Below the pieces are notes generated by a model. The model was given only the letters and a program-made list of their open reading frames with translations. It was not told the DNA's origin and made no database searches. Made by a program: the position numbers and the translations under genes. A stretch of 7,967 bases of DNA, from positions 1 through 7,967 of the forward strand of contig CALBJS010000254.1 of assembly GCA_937892995.1 (NCBI GenBank). Direction: 5' to 3'. This stretch comes from an uncultured Peptococcaceae bacterium. GTDB lineage: Bacteria; Bacillota; Desulfitobacteriia; Desulfitobacteriales; Syntrophobotulaceae. Below are positions 6,085-7,967 of the stretch, in pieces (position 1 is the first letter of the stretch; each line of letters starts with the position of its first letter).

Positions 6085-7029
6085 TTGAAGTTTCCCGAAT
6101 TGAAAATAGGAAATCTTATCCCGACATATCCGATTATTCAAGGGGGCATGGCTGTTAGGCTCTCAACATCTCGCCTGGCCGCTGCTGTAGCTAATGCTGG
6201 TGGCATAGGCTTAATAGCTGCATCCGGAATGGAAGTGGAGGAGTTAAGACAAGAGATTAGAAGGGCCAAGGAAAAGTCCAAAGGAATTATTGGCATTAAT
6301 ATCATGTTCGCTGTTCGAAGTTTTAAAGATTTAGTTTTTGCCGCTCTTGAGGAGGGAATAGACTTAATAGTTCAGGGTGCTGGTTTTTCGAGAGATATTT
6401 TCGGTTGGTGTGGAGAGGCTAAAACACCTCTTGTTTCCATAGTCTCTTCATCTAAGTTAGCCAAAATAGCTGAAAACCTTGGTGCCTCGGCTGTTGTAGC
6501 TGAAGGAAAAGAAGCTGGCGGGCATTTGGGAACAGATCAGTCTATGCGTCTTATTGTGCCCCAGGTTAAGAAGGCCGTATCCATACCGGTTATTGCCGCT
6601 GGAGGGATTGTAGATGTCTCTGACTTGCAGGAAGCTTTTAACCTTGGAGCTGATGGTGTTCAGATGGGAATTCGCTTTGCGGCCAGCGAAGAAGCTAACG
6701 GTGCTCAAGCTTTAAAAGAGTGTTACCTGAAAGCTAAGAAAGAGGATATAATCCTTATCGATAGCCCAGTAGGCTTACCGGGTAGAGTAATAAAAAACGA
6801 GTTTTCCGATAAGATTATTTCTGGAAAACAAGAACCCCCACTAAAGTGTGAGGGTTGTTTAAAAAGGTGTAAGAAGAACTTTTGTATTATGGAAGCATTG
6901 AATAATGCCCAACGGGGTAAGTTGGATAGAGGTTTAATCTTTTCGGGCGAATATATTGAAAAGATCACAGCAATCTTGCCTGCCGGCAAAATTATCTCTG
7001 ATCTTGCGAAGGCCTATGAAGCGCTCTAG
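6085..7029 (+). CDS. FMN-dependent nitronate monooxygenase / FabK-like oxidoreductase
   Basis: This 314-residue TIM-barrel flavoprotein belongs to the 2-nitropropane dioxygenase family. Members oxidise alkyl nitronates, and the related FabK reduces enoyl-ACP in fatty-acid synthesis. Family marks are 'PIIQGGMAVRLS' (16-27), 'ANAGGIGLIAAS' (36-47) near the FMN, the catalytic-type histidine H147 in EAGGHLGTD, 'IPVIAAGGI' (167-175) and the FMN-phosphate loop 'GADGVQMGIRFAASEE' (188-203). Near the C-terminus C255, C258, C262 and C267 form a CxxCx3Cx4C cluster that FabK and the classical enzymes do not need; it may bind a metal or an iron-sulphur centre. The TTG start has AAGGAGG (6068-6074) ten bases upstream, and no in-frame ATG gives the family N-terminus. 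It is a single gene with divergent and convergent neighbours, so context does not fix the substrate. FabK is possible but unsupported, as no other fab genes are near. Confidence 0.9.
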   Translation: MKFPELKIGNLIPTYPIIQGGMAVRLSTSRLAAAVANAGGIGLIAASGMEVEELRQEIRRAKEKSKGIIGINIMFAVRSFKDLVFAALEEGIDLIVQGAGFSRDIFGWCGEAKTPLVSIVSSSKLAKIAENLGASAVVAEGKEAGGHLGTDQSMRLIVPQVKKAVSIPVIAAGGIVDVSDLQEAFNLGADGVQMGIRFAASEEANGAQALKECYLKAKKEDIILIDSPVGLPGRVIKNEFSDKIISGKQEPPLKCEGCLKRCKKNFCIMEALNNAQRGKLDRGLIFSGEYIEKITAILPAGKIISDLAKAYEAL

Positions 7030-7050
7030 GAAGATTAATCCGGTGAATGC

Positions 7051-7067
7051 CTCTAATCAGAGTTTTT
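7051..7067 (+). terminator. Weak hairpin plus T-run after the nitronate monooxygenase gene
   Basis: CTCT (7051-7054) and AGAG (7059-7062) form a short 4-bp stem followed by TTTTT (7063-7067). It lies 21 bases after the gene and overlaps the stop of convergent cysE. The stem is short for an efficient terminator. It is the only candidate in the 23-base gap. Confidence 0.3.
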
Positions 7068-7745
7068 CGAATCGTATTCCGAGATTTTAGCTGATTCAAC
7101 ACGTTGAGACGGATGGTCTTGGAGTAGGGCTTCTAGTTTGCCGATTCTTTCTTGTAGATCATTGATGATTTCAGCCACAGGGTCTGAAAGCTTATTATGT
7201 TCCAAATCAATTCCTTGAGTCGGATCTTTACGAACTTTGACTCTCCCTGGTATTCCAACTACGGTACAATTCGGTGGCACATCCTGTAAAACGACTGAAC
7301 CTGCTCCTACCTTAGAATTCTCTCCGATTACAATTGCTCCAAGAACCTGAGCATCGGTACTAATAACCACATTATTATGAATAGTAGGGTGGCGTTTTCC
7401 TTTTTGCTTGCCTGTTCCCCCAAGGGTTACACCTTGGTAAATTGTTACATCATCTCCGACCTCTGCCGTTTCGCCGATTACTGTTCCGTGACCATGATCA
7501 ATAAAGACTCTTCTACCTATTATAGCCCCGGGATGGATCTCTATCCCGGTAAGAAACCTGCTGAGATGAGAAGTCAGTCTGGCTAAAAGAAACCACTTTC
7601 TTTTATAGAAAACATGGGCGACGCGATGCATGATGATGGAATGCAATCCAGGATAACACAACATTACCTCAATAGTACTTTTAGCTGCGGGGTCCCTTTC
7701 GAATACTGTATGTATATCTTCTTTTAGATTTTTAAAAAAAACCAT
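7053..7745 (-). CDS. cysE: Serine O-acetyltransferase CysE
   Basis: This 230-residue cytosolic enzyme transfers acetyl from acetyl-CoA to L-serine, the first committed step of cysteine synthesis; its product O-acetylserine feeds cysteine synthase. It is the short Firmicutes form, lacking most of the N-terminal helical domain of the 273-residue E. coli enzyme. The N-terminal helices carry the DPA motif (D18). A left-handed beta-helix of hexapeptide repeats runs from about 68 to 165. Catalytic residues are D83-H84 in IDHGHG and H119 in 'GKRHP', with 'TLGGTGK' between them. 'GAGSVVLQDVP' and 'GIPGRV' close the coenzyme-A side. The tail from about 180 includes a short helix (DLQERIGKLEALL). The ATG has GGAG eight bases upstream and a strong promoter at 7809-7838. 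The usual partners cysS or cysK are not seen downstream, since the next gene is convergent, so cysE is here a single-gene unit. Confidence 0.96.
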   Translation of the reverse strand: MVFFKNLKEDIHTVFERDPAAKSTIEVMLCYPGLHSIIMHRVAHVFYKRKWFLLARLTSHLSRFLTGIEIHPGAIIGRRVFIDHGHGTVIGETAEVGDDVTIYQGVTLGGTGKQKGKRHPTIHNNVVISTDAQVLGAIVIGENSKVGAGSVVLQDVPPNCTVVGIPGRVKVRKDPTQGIDLEHNKLSDPVAEIINDLQERIGKLEALLQDHPSQRVESAKISEYDSKNSD

Positions 7746-7967
7746 AGGAAACTCTCCAATCCTTTACTTGTTTTCCGATGAAAATAGTAGGAATTATCTA
7801 CGCTCCTTATTATAGGGTATGATTTATTTCTTTGACAAGTCATTTTTAGTTATTTTTATAGATGGTGATGATATACTTACGTCGATAATGGGTTATTTAT
7901 CTCTTGATATACGGTAACCGTTGTTGACTCCAGGTATATTTGATCGAAAAAACGAACTATGATAGGG
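7746..7967. other. Region upstream of cysE to the window edge
   Basis: Apart from the cysE promoter and ribosome binding site, this AT-rich 222-base stretch holds no gene I can name. On the minus strand a frame is open from the right edge to a TAA at 7877-7879 (29 codons, ending ...INNPLST). It could be the tail of an upstream gene, but it is too short to recognise and may be chance. The odd palindrome CGGT-A-ACCG lies around 7911-7920. Confidence 0.4.
7809..7838 (-). promoter_or_regulatory. Sigma-A promoter of cysE
   Basis: On the minus strand TTGTCA (7838-7833, 5 of 6) and a perfect TATAAT (7814-7809) are separated by 18 bases. The predicted start near 7802 gives a leader of about 57 bases, too short for a cysteine T-box, and no T-box core or terminator hairpin is seen in it. 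The -35 lies inside the near-palindrome TGACAAGTCA (7833-7842), which might bind a repressor. Confidence 0.7.

Noticed and set aside
6457..6989. Two minus-strand open frames opposite the nitronate monooxygenase gene
   Set aside because: They are antisense to a well-supported gene, and their translations show no domain character.
7832..7860. Plus-strand promoter starting with a perfect TTGACA at 7832
   Set aside because: No acceptable -10 hexamer occurs at 16-18 bases, and the TTGACA is explained by the complement of the cysE -35 region.
7877..7967. Minus-strand 29-codon open frame at the right edge as the tail of an upstream gene
   Set aside because: It is too short to assign and shows no recognisable motif. 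It is noted in the intergenic entry but not called as a gene.
1..7967. A novel multi-gene defence or mobile system
   Set aside because: All intact genes belong to known families in small separate units on alternating strands. No integrase, transposase, toxin-antitoxin pair, array or terminal repeats are visible.

Overview
The window reads as chromosomal DNA of a low-GC, spore-forming-type Firmicute. A Clostridia member of the Peptococcaceae/Desulfitobacterium kind is my inference. The reasons are the AT-rich composition, strong AGGAGG-type ribosome binding sites, TTG and GTG starts, a Ku plus LigD-polymerase repair pair, a CadC-like/CadA pair and a short-form CysE. No rRNA, tRNA, CRISPR array or intact insertion sequence is visible.

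Layout, left to right. (1) At 1-773, on the minus strand and running off the left edge, is a secreted or membrane-anchored M15-type metallopeptidase (cell-wall D-Ala-D-Ala family). (2) At 873-1115 is a short relic of a type I restriction-modification methyltransferase (hsdM), about 80 codons of what is normally about 500. (3) At 1121-3914 is a self-contained metal-efflux operon: sigma-A-type promoter, palindrome and tandem repeat in the operator position, an ArsR/SmtB regulator with both known metal sites, the P1B-type Cd/Zn/Pb ATPase CadA, and a hairpin terminator that can also serve the convergent unit. (4) At 3985-5781, on the minus strand, is a ku-ligD(pol) non-homologous end-joining operon. 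Its LigD is only the polymerase/primase domain; no DNA ligase domain is present in the window. (5) From 5782 to 6084 is a divergent intergenic region, followed by an FMN-dependent nitronate monooxygenase/FabK-like oxidoreductase with a C-terminal four-cysteine cluster. (6) Convergent with it, at 7053-7745 on the minus strand, is serine O-acetyltransferase CysE, read from a near-consensus sigma-A promoter with a leader too short for a T-box.

The genes fall into small independent units that alternate strand: cell-wall hydrolysis, metal resistance, double-strand-break repair, flavin oxidoreduction and cysteine synthesis. I do not see a single new multi-gene system. The points most worth a second look are the split NHEJ arrangement, the decayed hsdM beside the metal operon, the repeat structures just upstream of cadC and of the nitronate monooxygenase, and a duplicated ribosome-binding segment at the start of cadA.
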